Shown: positions 1 to 8,942, counted from the stretch's first letter. The stretch is 64,000 nucleotides of DNA from Phenylobacterium sp. (GCF_022402485.1 NZ_JAKRSA010000030.1:1-64000); one strand, 5' to 3'. Notes: a model not told the origin generated them from the sequence alone. Program-made: numbers and translations.

Positions 1-3
1 CCC

Positions 4-378
4 ATGAAACTGACTTCCCCCCGCCTGCTGGACGGGTCCGCCATCGGCCTGTCCGGCCTCTGCCTCCTGCACTGCCTGGCCCTGCCGGTGGCCGCAGGAT
101 TTGCCCCGCTGCTCGGCGTCTGGAGCGAGGCGGAGTGGGTTCATTTGGCTTTTGTCGCCCTGGCGGCCCCCATCTCGGCCGGTGCTCTGGTCCTGGCCAG
201 ACCCCGCAGGCCCGCGGCGATCGCCCTGGCCGCCACGGGGCTTGGCCTGCTGATCGCGGCCCTGTTCTTCCATGAGGCCGAGACCTTGATGACTGTGGCC
301 GGGGGGCTGACCCTGGCCACAGGCCATCTGGTGAACTGGCGGGGTCGCGCCCTGCCGCCCCATGCCCATGCGGCCTAG
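4..378 (+). CDS. MerC-domain integral membrane protein
   Basis: A 124-residue protein with about four hydrophobic helices (near residues 14-36, 46-65, 71-87 and 92-108) and a CxxxC pair (C20, C24) in the first helix, the arrangement seen in the MerC mercury-transport family. The tail is His-rich (HAHA). MerC-like proteins sit in the inner membrane and bind metal through the helix-1 cysteines. The physiological metal is not known here. The stop overlaps the start of the following DUF3299 lipoprotein gene, so the two are probably co-translated. Genes further upstream lie outside the window, so the operon head cannot be judged. Confidence 0.75.
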   Translation: MKLTSPRLLDGSAIGLSGLCLLHCLALPVAAGFAPLLGVWSEAEWVHLAFVALAAPISAGALVLARPRRPAAIALAATGLGLLIAALFFHEAETLMTVAGGLTLATGHLVNWRGRALPPHAHAA

Positions 379-994
379 GCTCGGCCTCGGACTGGCTCTG
401 CTGGTCCTGGCCGCCTGCGGGGAAAAGCCCTCTGAGGCGCCGCCGAGCGCCCTACAGGCGGCTGAACCGCCCGTGGACGCTTCCACCCTGGAAACAACCC
501 CCGCCCCGACGGGGGACGCCGACATGTGGGCGGAGTTTGAATCTGGCCGCATGCCGATCATCGACGAGCTGGCCGATGAGCGCGCCCTGCAGCTCACCTT
601 GCCTACTGCGGACGGCCCCCAGTGGGCCAAGCTGCGCAAGACCGAGGTCTGGATCGACGAGCCGACCCAGCTGTTCCGCGCCCGCCATCCCGCCGAGGTG
701 AGGGCCCTGGCGGGCAAGGCGTTCAAGATCCAGGGCTTCATGCTTCCCCTGGAGATGGCTGAGCGGACGACGCGCTTCCTGCTCTCGCCCTATACGCCGG
801 TCTGTTTCTATCACCCGCCGGCCGAGCCTAATGAGGTGATCGAGGTCTATCTCGATCGGCCCATCCGGGCCGGTTACCACCTCGTTGAGGTCGAAGGTGT
901 CCTGACCCTCACCGACAATGGCGAAAAGGGTCTGTTCTTCCAGATCCACAAAGGCGCGGCCCGGATCGTCCAGGAGGTGGACGGAGAGCTCTAG
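362..994 (+). CDS. DUF3299-family lipoprotein
   Basis: The N-terminus is a lipoprotein signal ending in the lipobox LAAC (Cys 19), followed by a low-complexity Ala/Pro/Glu linker and a C-terminal domain (about residues 110-205) with the pattern GKAFKIQGFMLPLE and a CFYHPP motif, typical of DUF3299. A second ATG two codons downstream (368) is an equally possible start. The gene overlaps the MerC-like gene by 17 bases and ends against the stop of the convergent acyl-CoA dehydrogenase gene. DUF3299 proteins often travel with ABC-type and MerC-like membrane genes and may help handle metals. The function is unproven. Confidence 0.75.
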   Translation: MPMRPRLGLGLALLVLAACGEKPSEAPPSALQAAEPPVDASTLETTPAPTGDADMWAEFESGRMPIIDELADERALQLTLPTADGPQWAKLRKTEVWIDEPTQLFRARHPAEVRALAGKAFKIQGFMLPLEMAERTTRFLLSPYTPVCFYHPPAEPNEVIEVYLDRPIRAGYHLVEVEGVLTLTDNGEKGLFFQIHKGAARIVQEVDGEL

Positions 995-2739
995 CCGGCC
1001 AGGGCCGCAGCGCTCACCGCCTCCAGGTCCGCAGCGCCCTGGGTCACCGCCGCCACCAGCCCCGGCGCGCCGGCCAGAACCTGTCCCGCATAGAGCCGCG
1101 CCAGGGGCAGGCGGGCCTGCATCCAGGGATCGTCGGAGCCAGAGGCGGCCAAGGCCTGCCGGCCCAGCACGAAGCCGCCGATCACATCTCCGGCCAGTTT
1201 CAGATAGGGGGTCGCGCCGGCGGCCGAGGGTGTCCCGCGATTGTTGAGCAGCCAGTCGGTGGCGGCCTCCAGGGCGCGCACGCCCTCGGCCAGCCGCTGG
1301 CCGGCCTCGGCGAGGTCTTGGCGGGCGGCCAGGGTCTCGGCGGTCATGGCCATCTCGGCGCAAAGGGCGTCCATCACCGCGCCCTCGGCCATGCCCAGCT
1401 TGCGCCCCGCCAGGTCCAGGGCCTGGATGCCGTTGGTGCCCTCATAGATCGGGCCGATCCGGGCGTCCCGATAGTGCTGGGCCGCCCCGGTCTCCTCGAT
1501 GAAGCCCATGCCCCCGTGGACCTGCACGCCCAGGGAGGCCACCTCGACCCCCACATCGGTGGACCAGGCCTTGGCGATGGGGGTCAGCAGTTCCTGGCGG
1601 GCCTTGGCGCTGGCCCGGGCGGCGGGGTCGGGGGCCAGCCGGGCCTGATCGGCCAGCACCCCGGTCATGAAACAGATCCCCCGGGCCGCCTCGATCTTGG
1701 CCTTCATCAGCATCAGGGTGCGGCGGACGTCGGGATGGTCATAGATCGGGGCGGGAGAAGCCCCGCCCCAGGCCGACTTGCCTTGCGTGCGGTCCTGGGC
1801 ATAGGCCAGGGCCTGCTGGAAGGCCCGCTCAGCGATGCCGACCCCTTCGACGCCCACCTGCAGGCGGGCAGCGTTCATCATGACGAACATGTGGGCCAGG
1901 CCCTGGTTCAGCTCGCCGACCAGTTCGGCCTTGGCGCCTTCGAACATCATCACGCAGGTGGGCGAGGCATGGATGCCCAGCTTGTGCTCGATGGAGGCCG
2001 CCCAGAGCCCGTTGGCCTCGCCCAGTGCGCCATCGTCCAGGACCGCCCGCTTGGTGGCCAGGAACAGGGAAATGCCCTTCACCCCGGGCGGGGCGTTGGG
2101 CAGCCTCGCCAGCACCAGATGGCAGATATTGTCCGCCGCATCGTGGTCGCCCCAGGTGATGAAGATCTTCTGGCCATAGAGCCTGTAGCCACCGTTTCCG
2201 TCGGGCTCGGCCCGGGTGGTCAGCGCGGCCAGGTCCGAGCCGGCCTGGGGCTCGGTGAGGTTCATGGTCCCGGTCCATTCCCCCGACACCAGCCTCGGCA
2301 GCACCAGTCGCTTCTGGCGCTCGGTCCCGTGCAGGGTCAGGGCCTCGATGGCCGCCTGGGTGAGCATGGGGCAGAGGCCAAAGGCCATATTGGCCGCATG
2401 GACCATTTCGAACACCGCCAGCTCCATGGCCTTGGGCAGCCCCTGACCCCCGTGTTCGGGCTCGGCGGCCAGGCTGTTCCAGCCCTGCTGGGCAAAGGCG
2501 CGATAGGCGTCGGCAAAGCCTGGCGCGGCGGTGACCTTGTTGTCCGCATGCCGGGCCCCTTCCTGGTCCCCGGTCCAGTTGAGCGGGGCAAGCACCCCGG
2601 TGGTGAAGGCACCGGCGGCCTCCAGCACGGCGGTGACGGTGTCGGCGTCCAGGTCGGGGAAGCTCGTCTCCACAAGGTCCCCATGGCCGGCGACGTTCAG
2701 GGCAAAGGCGATGTCGCGGACAGGGGCGCGGAAGGTCAT
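991..2739 (-). CDS. acyl-CoA dehydrogenase (DmdC/long FadE-like, ~582 aa)
   Basis: A FAD-dependent acyl-CoA dehydrogenase that introduces the alpha-beta double bond into acyl-CoA thioesters. It begins MTFRAPVRD, the N-terminal signature of the long 3-methylmercaptopropionyl-CoA-dehydrogenase-like class, has the FAD/substrate segment MNLTEPQAGSDL, and carries the catalytic glutamate in YEGTNGIQ near residue 433. An extra C-terminal helical domain (about 455-582) is normal for this class. The ORF track start at 2841 is too long: the ATG at 2739 is preceded by AGGAGCCTCCC, a good ribosome binding site. The true substrate (fatty acyl-CoA or methylmercaptopropionyl-CoA) cannot be read from sequence. 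No DMSP genes are adjacent. Confidence 0.92.
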   Translation of the reverse strand: MTFRAPVRDIAFALNVAGHGDLVETSFPDLDADTVTAVLEAAGAFTTGVLAPLNWTGDQEGARHADNKVTAAPGFADAYRAFAQQGWNSLAAEPEHGGQGLPKAMELAVFEMVHAANMAFGLCPMLTQAAIEALTLHGTERQKRLVLPRLVSGEWTGTMNLTEPQAGSDLAALTTRAEPDGNGGYRLYGQKIFITWGDHDAADNICHLVLARLPNAPPGVKGISLFLATKRAVLDDGALGEANGLWAASIEHKLGIHASPTCVMMFEGAKAELVGELNQGLAHMFVMMNAARLQVGVEGVGIAERAFQQALAYAQDRTQGKSAWGGASPAPIYDHPDVRRTLMLMKAKIEAARGICFMTGVLADQARLAPDPAARASAKARQELLTPIAKAWSTDVGVEVASLGVQVHGGMGFIEETGAAQHYRDARIGPIYEGTNGIQALDLAGRKLGMAEGAVMDALCAEMAMTAETLAARQDLAEAGQRLAEGVRALEAATDWLLNNRGTPSAAGATPYLKLAGDVIGGFVLGRQALAASGSDDPWMQARLPLARLYAGQVLAGAPGLVAAVTQGAADLEAVSAAALAG

Positions 2740-2870
2740 GGGAGGCTCCTCTTGGGTCGCGCCTATGTAGGCCCGATGACGTTGCGTCACCAAGGCTTGA
2801 GCGCGGGGGTGGCGACAAGCCGCGTCCTTTGCGGGTATCACCCGGCGGCCTTCAGGATGGGACAGACACC

Positions 2871-3803
2871 ATGACGCATGCCGATCCGACGGTCGAACAG
2901 GCCGCCCGCGCCCTGGCCGGCGGCGCCCTGGTGATCCTGCCCACCGAAACCGTCTACGGCCTGGCCGCCGACGCTGCCGAGCCTCGGGCCGTCGCCGCCC
3001 TGTTCGAGGCCAAGGGCAGGCCCCGGTTCAATCCGCTGATCGCCCATGTGACGGGCCTGGCCATGGCCGAGACCTTCGCCGGGTTTGATGACCGGGCCCG
3101 CGCCCTGGCCAAGGCCTTCTGGCCGGGCCCTTTGACCCTGGTCCTGCCGGTGACCGACGCGGCGGCGGTCTGCGATCTGGCCCGGGCCGGCCTGGACAGC
3201 GTGGCGGTGCGGGCCCCGGCCCATCCCTTGGCTAAAGGGGTGATCGCAGCCTTGGGCCGCCCCGTGGTGGCCCCCTCGGCCAATCGCTCGGGCCGGCCTA
3301 GCCCCACCACCTACGCGGACGCCCTGGAAGAGACCGGGGCCTTCGCCTTGGCCGCCCTGGACGGCGGGCCCTGCGCCGTGGGCCTGGAGTCCACCGTGGT
3401 GGCCCTGCTGGACGCCCCGCGCCTGCTGCGGCCCGGTGCGGTGACCCGGGCGCAGATCGAGGCGGTGATCGGTCCCCTGGCCGAGGCTGAGGACGATGCC
3501 AAGAGATCCCCCGGCCGCCTAGCCCGGCACTATGCACCGCAGGCGCCGGTTCGCCTGGACGTGATCGCGCCGGAACCGGACGAGGCTTATCTCGCCTTTG
3601 GTCCGGGCGCGCCTGAGGGCCCGCAGGTGTTCAATCTCAGCCCGACCGGCGACCTTGCCGAGGCCGCCGCCCATCTGTTTGCCTATCTGCGGGCCGCTGA
3701 CCGAACCGCACCCCGGGCTATCGCTGTGGCCCCGATCCCGGCCCACGGGCTCGGTGAAGCCATCACCGATCGCCTGCGCCGCGCGGCGGGCTTTGTCGGA
3801 TAG
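2871..3803 (+). CDS. tsaC: L-threonylcarbamoyladenylate synthase (Sua5/YwlC type)
   Basis: Makes threonylcarbamoyl-AMP from threonine, bicarbonate and ATP, the first step of t6A37 tRNA modification in the cytoplasm. The YrdC fold occupies about residues 8-200, with LPTETVYGLAADA near the N-terminus, KGRPRFNPLIAHV, and SANRSGRPSPT at the nucleotide site. Residues about 210-310 form the Sua5-specific domain, so this is the long form rather than short TsaC. The ORF track start at 2829 is replaced by the ATG at 2871, since homologues begin just before the VEQAARAL helix. It is divergent from the acyl-CoA dehydrogenase gene. Confidence 0.93.
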   Translation: MTHADPTVEQAARALAGGALVILPTETVYGLAADAAEPRAVAALFEAKGRPRFNPLIAHVTGLAMAETFAGFDDRARALAKAFWPGPLTLVLPVTDAAAVCDLARAGLDSVAVRAPAHPLAKGVIAALGRPVVAPSANRSGRPSPTTYADALEETGAFALAALDGGPCAVGLESTVVALLDAPRLLRPGAVTRAQIEAVIGPLAEAEDDAKRSPGRLARHYAPQAPVRLDVIAPEPDEAYLAFGPGAPEGPQVFNLSPTGDLAEAAAHLFAYLRAADRTAPRAIAVAPIPAHGLGEAITDRLRRAAGFVG

Positions 3804-3826
3804 GCTGAAGGCGCTAGATTTATCAC

Positions 3827-5236
3827 ATGACCATTTCCGTGCCCGCCGATGTCCTGTCCCGCCTGAAGGCCGTGCTTGGCGAGCGGGGCTGGAGCCAGGA
3901 CCCTGAGCGTCTCGCCCCCAAGCTGCTGGAATGGCGCGACCGCTGGAGCGGTCAGACGCCGTTCCTGGCCCTGCCGGGCTCGACCGAGGATGTGGCCGCC
4001 GTGGTTGGCATCTGTTTCGAGGCCGGGGTTCCGATCACCCCTCAGGGGGGCAATACAGGTCTCGTGGGCGGTCAGATCCCCATGGGCGAGATCCTGCTGT
4101 CCACCGAGCGCCTGACCGCTGTCCGCGACGTGGACGCCCTGGACGATGTCCTGGTGGTGGAGGCCGGCGTCACCCTGGCCGGCGCCCATGAGGCGGCCCT
4201 GGCCCAGAACCGCCGCTTCCCCCTGGACCTCGCCTCGCAAGGGACCGCCACCATCGGCGGGGTGATCTCCACCAATGCTGGCGGCACTGCGGTGCTGCGC
4301 TACGGCACCACCCGCGACCTGGTGCTGGGCCTGGAGGCGGTCCTGCCCAATGGCGAGGTCTGGAATGGCCTGAAGCGGCTGCGCAAGGACAATACCGGCT
4401 ATGATCTGAAGCAGTTGCTGATCGGCGCCGAAGGCACCCTTGGGGTCGTGACGGCCGCCAGTCTGAAGCTGTTTCCCATCCTGCCGTCCCGGGCGGTGGC
4501 CATGGTCGGCCTGGCCAGTCCGAGGGCGGCCCTGGACCTGCTGGCCCGGGCCAAGGAAAGCGCCGGCGGCGGGGTTGAAGCCTTTGAGCTGATGAGCCGG
4601 GTGGGGGTGGATTTCGCCCTCAAGAACATTGCCGGCCAGCGCGATCCCCTGGAGAAGATTCATCCCTGGTACGTGCTGATCGAGCTGGCCTCCGGGGAGC
4701 TTGGCTCCGCCGAACGAGCCCTGGAGCGGCTGTTGGGCCAAGCCCTGGAGACGGGCCTGATCGCCGACGCGGCGGTGGCCCAGACCGAAACCCAGGCCCG
4801 GGCGCTCTGGTCCCTGCGGGAGAACCAGTCCCCGGCCCAGAAGCCCGAGGGGGCCACCTGGAAGCACGACGTCTCGGTGCCAGTGAGTGCGGTGGCCGAG
4901 TTTCTCGACCAGGCCGGGGCGGCCATGAGCGCCTTTGCCCCGGGCTGCCGGATCTGTGCCTTCGGGCATGTGGGGGACGGCAACATCCACTATGATGTGC
5001 TGCGGCCAGATGGCGGGGACGATGCGGCCCATTCGGCGGCCCGGGACGAGGGATCGCGCCGGGTTCACGACATTGTTGCCGCCCTGCACGGCTCGATCTC
5101 CGCCGAGCACGGCCTGGGATCGATGAAGACCCAGGAGGCCATGCGCTATAAGGCCCCCGTCGAGGTCAACGCCCTGCGTGCGATCCGCGCAGCCCTTGAC
5201 CCCCAGCGCATCATGAACCCCCGCGTGCACTTCTAA
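3827..5236 (+). CDS. FAD-binding oxidase, D-2-hydroxyacid dehydrogenase type
   Basis: A 469-residue VAO/PCMH flavoprotein. The FAD-binding half (about 40-215) has PQGGNTGLVGG near residue 72 and GTATIGGVISTNAGG. The C-terminal substrate half has FGHVGDGNIHYD near 379, the metal/substrate histidine motif, and ends in the LDPQRIMNPR signature. This matches D-2-hydroxyglutarate / D-lactate dehydrogenase-like enzymes that pass electrons to cytochrome c or ETF. The exact substrate is unresolved. It follows tsaC by 23 bases and precedes yaaA by about 50, so all three may share transcription. Confidence 0.88.
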   Translation: MTISVPADVLSRLKAVLGERGWSQDPERLAPKLLEWRDRWSGQTPFLALPGSTEDVAAVVGICFEAGVPITPQGGNTGLVGGQIPMGEILLSTERLTAVRDVDALDDVLVVEAGVTLAGAHEAALAQNRRFPLDLASQGTATIGGVISTNAGGTAVLRYGTTRDLVLGLEAVLPNGEVWNGLKRLRKDNTGYDLKQLLIGAEGTLGVVTAASLKLFPILPSRAVAMVGLASPRAALDLLARAKESAGGGVEAFELMSRVGVDFALKNIAGQRDPLEKIHPWYVLIELASGELGSAERALERLLGQALETGLIADAAVAQTETQARALWSLRENQSPAQKPEGATWKHDVSVPVSAVAEFLDQAGAAMSAFAPGCRICAFGHVGDGNIHYDVLRPDGGDDAAHSAARDEGSRRVHDIVAALHGSISAEHGLGSMKTQEAMRYKAPVEVNALRAIRAALDPQRIMNPRVHF

Positions 5237-5287
5237 ACCGCCCCGGCGCCTTGGCTTTGTCACGAAGACCCGTCAAAGGACCGCCCT

Positions 5288-6073
5288 ATGCTGTTCGTCC
5301 TTTCACCAGCCAAGGCGCTGGACTTCTCCGCCCCTGAAAGCCGCCTGGGCATGACCGCCCCGCAGTTCGACCAGGACGTGGCCGAACTGTCCAAGACCAC
5401 CCGCAAGCTCAGCGTCGCCGACCTCAAGCGGCTGATGTCCCTGTCGGACAAGCTCGCCGAGTTGAACCGCGCCCGGTTCCAGGCCTTTGATCCCGAGAGC
5501 GAGGAGGGGCTGCAGGCGGCCCTGGCCTTTAATGGCGACGTCTATTCCGGCCTGCGCGCCCGGCAGATGAGCAAGGCGGATCTGGACTGGGCCCAGGATC
5601 ACCTGCGGATTCTCTCAGGGCTCTATGGGCTCCTGCGGCCCCTGGACGTGATTCAGCCCTATCGCCTGGAAATGGGGACGCGGCTGAAAACCCCGCGCGG
5701 GGCGACCCTCTACGACTTCTGGGCCGACCGGATCGCCCTGGCCCTGAACGCGGCGGCCAAGGATCACGCCGATCCCACCCTGGTGAATCTGGCCAGCCAG
5801 GAATACTTCGGCGCCGTGGACGCCCGGGCGCTCAAGCTGCCCGTGCTCGGGGTCAGGTTCCTCGAGGAAAAGGACGGTCATGCCAAGATCGTCAGCTTCT
5901 ACGCCAAGAAGGCCCGCGGCCTCATGGCCCGCTGGGCCATCGACAACCGCATCAGCCGGGTCGATGATCTGAAGGCCTTCGACCTGGAGGGCTACAGGTT
6001 CGCAGCCCTTCAGTCCCAGCCGGGTGAGTGGACCTTCACCCGCCCGCAACCGACCGCCGCCTCGGCGGCCTGA
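5288..6073 (+). CDS. yaaA: peroxide stress protein YaaA
   Basis: Full-length (261 residues) member of the UPF0246/DUF328 family. It begins with the characteristic MLFVLSPAKALDF and contains HLRILSGLYGLLRPLDVIQPYRLEMG and the C-terminal KIVSFYAKKARGLMARW block. In E. coli YaaA lowers free iron under peroxide stress and binds DNA. The role here is taken from the family. It sits 51 bases after the FAD oxidase gene and just before the 3-hydroxybutyrate dehydrogenase-like gene, all on the + strand. Confidence 0.93.
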   Translation: MLFVLSPAKALDFSAPESRLGMTAPQFDQDVAELSKTTRKLSVADLKRLMSLSDKLAELNRARFQAFDPESEEGLQAALAFNGDVYSGLRARQMSKADLDWAQDHLRILSGLYGLLRPLDVIQPYRLEMGTRLKTPRGATLYDFWADRIALALNAAAKDHADPTLVNLASQEYFGAVDARALKLPVLGVRFLEEKDGHAKIVSFYAKKARGLMARWAIDNRISRVDDLKAFDLEGYRFAALQSQPGEWTFTRPQPTAASAA

Positions 6074-6095
6074 GACACCCCACGGAGAGACGGTA

Positions 6096-6893
6096 ATGGC
6101 GGCAGATTATGGCATCGCCGGGCATGTGGCGATCGTCACCGGCTCCACCAGCGGCATCGGCTTTGCCATGGCCTCGGCCCTGGCCGAACAGGGGGTCCAT
6201 GTGATCCTCAATGGCCTGGGCGACCCCGCCAGGATCGAGACCGACCGCCGGGAGCTGCAGGCCCGCACCAACGCCTCGATCCGCTATCACGGTGCGGACA
6301 TGACGAGGCCCGACGAGATCGCCGACCTGGTGGACTATGCCCGCCGGGAGTTCGGCCGCCTCGACATCCTGGTCAACAATGCCGGCATCCAGCACGTCTC
6401 CCCCATCGAGGACTTCCCGCCCGAAAAGTGGGACGCCCTGATCGCCATCATCCTGTCCTCAGCCTTCCACGCCACCCGGGCAGCCGTGCCGATCATGAAG
6501 GCCCAAGGGCGCGGCCGGATCGTCAACATCGCCTCGGCCCACGGCCTGGTGGCCTCGCCCTTCAAGTCGGCCTATGTGGCGGCCAAGTTCGGGGTGGTGG
6601 GCCTGACCAAGGCCGTGGGCGTGGAGCTGGCCCGCACCGGCGTCACCTGCAACGCCATCTGCCCGGGCTATGTGAAGACCCCCCTGGTGGAGGCCCAGAT
6701 CGGCGACCAGGCCCGCTCGCGGGGCATTTCCGAAGACCGGGTGGTGGACGAGGTGATCCTGGCCGCCCAGCCCAACAAGGCCTTCGTCGAATACGACCAC
6801 CTGGCCGGTATGCTACTCTACCTTGTCTCCGACATGGGCGCCTCAGCGACAGGGGCGGCGCTGTCGGTGGATGGCGGCTGGACGGCGACCTGA
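6096..6893 (+). CDS. 3-hydroxybutyrate dehydrogenase-like SDR
   Basis: A classical short-chain dehydrogenase of 265 residues with the nucleotide motif TGSTSGIG, NNAG, and catalytic Ser (NIASAHG) plus YVAAK. The 3-hydroxybutyrate dehydrogenase hallmarks are present: CNAICPGYVKTPLVEAQI and the late QPNKAFVEYDHLAGM block. The expected reaction is NAD+-dependent interconversion of 3-hydroxybutyrate and acetoacetate, used in PHB turnover. The ORF track start at 6024 overlaps yaaA. The ATG at 6096 is preceded by CGGAGAGACGGTA and matches homologue starts. No PHB genes are visible nearby. Confidence 0.88.
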   Translation: MAADYGIAGHVAIVTGSTSGIGFAMASALAEQGVHVILNGLGDPARIETDRRELQARTNASIRYHGADMTRPDEIADLVDYARREFGRLDILVNNAGIQHVSPIEDFPPEKWDALIAIILSSAFHATRAAVPIMKAQGRGRIVNIASAHGLVASPFKSAYVAAKFGVVGLTKAVGVELARTGVTCNAICPGYVKTPLVEAQIGDQARSRGISEDRVVDEVILAAQPNKAFVEYDHLAGMLLYLVSDMGASATGAALSVDGGWTAT

Positions 6894-7126
6894 GGTTAGA
6901 GGGCGCGTTGGCCTTGGGAGCCGGGGAGACGCGCGCCGGGGTGGCCTGCCAGTCCGCAGGACGGAGGTTCTGGTTGGCGGCTGGAGCGGCCGTTGGGCTC
7001 GATACCAGATGCGGACCTTGGTGCGTGGGTGGGGAATGTCCCCTCTATGGAGGGCACCGGCAGTCCGGAGGCGACTGAGGCTGCCGAGATCAACCGATTT
7101 CGAGCGCTAAGCTCAGCCCACGCGGA
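6894..7126. other. intergenic stretch at the edge of the accessory patch
   Basis: This 233-base stretch between the hydroxybutyrate dehydrogenase gene and the 244-residue unknown gene keeps the high GC of the chromosome. I see no ORF with plausible coding use, no tRNA cloverleaf and no clear terminator. It is the left boundary of a region whose base composition changes. Confidence 0.5.
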
Positions 7127-7861
7127 TCACCGTCCCCCCTGCTGCGAGTCAAATGGAGTTTCCATCCCAATCTCCCGCAGCAGCATCCGTCCGAGATAGG
7201 ACACCTCGACTGTGTGCTTGAAGTCCCCCTTCCGAGCGTCGAACTCAGGGGTCTCGCCCTTCCGCGGCTGGCTGTAGTTCTTTTTTAGTAAATCCAGGCG
7301 GAGGAGGTGGTCCTTGCCAGCCTCGTAGAGATGACTCTGATCGACAGCTGAAGGCAGCGACCCCATGTGCAGAGGCTCCGGGCGATTGATGCGTTCGAAC
7401 GCCTGTCGGTCTGCCCCAGCATACGCCCGTCCATACGCGTTGAGCAGGTTCACCTCATCGTCGTCCAACTGTCCTAGAATCAATAGGAGCCGCTTCCTCC
7501 GAATGACGTCCGCGTCATCTTCGCTCAACCCCCGGTTCACGGCCTCCACGATATGGTCAATGCGCTCCTTGGAAGTCGCTCGTGCAGACTGGAAGCCTCC
7601 CTCTTCGATTAGATCAATCTTCTCCACGTTTGCCGCCAACCCATCTCTCACCTCCAAGCTGAGCAGGTCGACGCGGGCAGCCAGGGCGCGCAAGTAGGCG
7701 GCAATGCGGTCGGCGCGCTGGCCCGGGATAACCGATCCGACGACTTCGCCGACGAGACCGCCGGCTACCGGGATCGAGCCAGCTATGCCCTTGCCGATGG
7801 CGACTAACTTATCGCGCCACTCTTCGTCGAGCCGGTCACTGTTCGCCCTCGATTCAGTCAC
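7127..7861 (-). CDS. unknown protein with glycine-rich hydrophobic segment
   Basis: I do not recognise a named family. The 244-residue product has a charged N-terminus, then a Gly-rich hydrophobic stretch (about 22-50: GKGIAGSIPVAGGLVGEVV) resembling a glycine zipper, then long amphipathic helices (about 50-150) and a charged C-terminal part. There is no signal peptide. Codon choice is more relaxed than in the neighbours, with many A/T third positions, which suggests recent acquisition. It lies 140 bases downstream of the broken HEPN-like gene on the same strand. A membrane-active or membrane-associated role is possible from the zipper but is only inference. Confidence 0.6.
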   Translation of the reverse strand: MTESRANSDRLDEEWRDKLVAIGKGIAGSIPVAGGLVGEVVGSVIPGQRADRIAAYLRALAARVDLLSLEVRDGLAANVEKIDLIEEGGFQSARATSKERIDHIVEAVNRGLSEDDADVIRRKRLLLILGQLDDDEVNLLNAYGRAYAGADRQAFERINRPEPLHMGSLPSAVDQSHLYEAGKDHLLRLDLLKKNYSQPRKGETPEFDARKGDFKHTVEVSYLGRMLLREIGMETPFDSQQGGR

Positions 7862-8001
7862 ACCTCACGCTCCTGGAATTTCTGGTCGCGGCTACGCTGA
7901 AAGGGGAGGTGCCAGCGCGGACCAGCGCGGCGCGCTTGTCGTAGATGACCGCACCGAACATCGCGGCGCGGTGGAGACTCCCCCTAATCTTGTCTCAGCA
8001 C

Positions 8002-8631
8002 TCATGGGGAGCGACCCGCGGGATGGCTCGGCGGGCGGCTTTCCAGATGCTGCTCCAACGCATCAGTCATGGCGTCGACCAGATGCCTGAACCGGTAGGC
8101 ATCTGCAGGAGTTAGGCCGCCTTGGTGCGCGGCAATATTGCGTAGCTTTCTTAGCTCCCCAAGCATATATGCAACCTCTTTACTCAATATTTCCTTTTGT
8201 TTGAGTCCTTCTATAGTTTTCGACAATGTGCGGGGTCGGTCTTGATTGACGTAGTGCTCGTCATTCAGTTCATCGAGCATCATCTCAATTGGCCCCCACG
8301 AATCGAGGATCGCAGCGTCCGGAGAGATGGCCAGCAGATTTTCGAAGCGACTCTCGCCGGGCGAGGTATATTCTCTTGTAGACTGCACGTTGTCCCGCCG
8401 GGACGCAACTTCGAGTTTGTCGAGTTTGGCGGCGAAGTCTAAGGTCTTGTCCCCCCATGTCAGCTTACTCACCTTTCCGAGCAAGCCTCGCAGTTAAGAT
8501 CGAAACATCAATGCGACAATAACAATCGCGACCGGCCACGCGAGAGAATGGACGATCGACGAAGACCACTGGAGCAGATCCATTGCCTTCTCCGAGGTGG
8601 ATGCTTTCAGTTGAAGGTCAGTAGGATTCAT
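8002..8631 (-). pseudogene. membrane-anchored HEPN-like protein split by an in-frame stop
   Basis: Two ORFs (8494-8694 and 8002-8484) are in the same frame and together read as one protein. The first part ends ...IVIVALMFRS, then a TAA, then LRGLLGKVSKLTWGDKTLDF. One transmembrane helix (about residues 22-44) is followed by a cytosolic domain with LRKLRNIAAH, a Rx4H motif like that of HEPN/DUF4145 domains. A CAA-to-TAA change would explain the break (Ser-Gln-Leu-Arg). The downstream half could still be made from a TTG at 8484, but it would lack the membrane anchor. The intact start is the ATG at 8631. A sequencing error cannot be excluded. Confidence 0.65.
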
Positions 8632-8942
8632 CCGCGCAATCTCTTCGCTAACGCATTGAGGCAAATGACGACAAGCTGCGAAACTTGATCCCAAAGCGGA
8701 GATAGATGAATCGGCGAGGGCGCGAAATCGGGCGAATGAACGTAGCGGTTCATCGTGTCGAAGGAGAAGATGCCATCAGGGCTCCCGGATCTCGGGGACA
8801 GGACATTATACCAATCGCTGCGGTGAAGCGTCTCAACAGCCTAAATCCCATTCTCCGAATCCCAGCCTTGGTACCTGAGCTTGTTTTGAGTACGCTTTTT
8901 GTTCTGGTCAAGCCTGGCCGTGCAACGGGGTTTAGAGAGCGA
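8632..8942. other. divergent intergenic region between the two HEPN-like genes
   Basis: About 310 bases of lower-GC DNA separate the broken HEPN-like gene (- strand) from the MltR-like gene (+ strand). The ORF track extends the + strand gene to 8706, but residues 1-79 of that extension show no family resemblance. Divergent promoters probably lie here. I could not fix a convincing -35/-10 pair. Confidence 0.4.

Noticed and set aside
1318-2874. 518-residue + strand ORF
   Set aside because: Shadow of the acyl-CoA dehydrogenase gene on the - strand; Gly/His/Gln-rich and without any family motif.
3683-5263. 526-residue - strand ORF
   Set aside because: Antisense shadow of the FAD-linked oxidase gene, made long by high GC.
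6894-7126. Possible tRNA or attachment site at the left edge of the accessory patch
   Set aside because: No cloverleaf and no GTTCRANNC T-loop was found, and no matching direct repeat on the right side.
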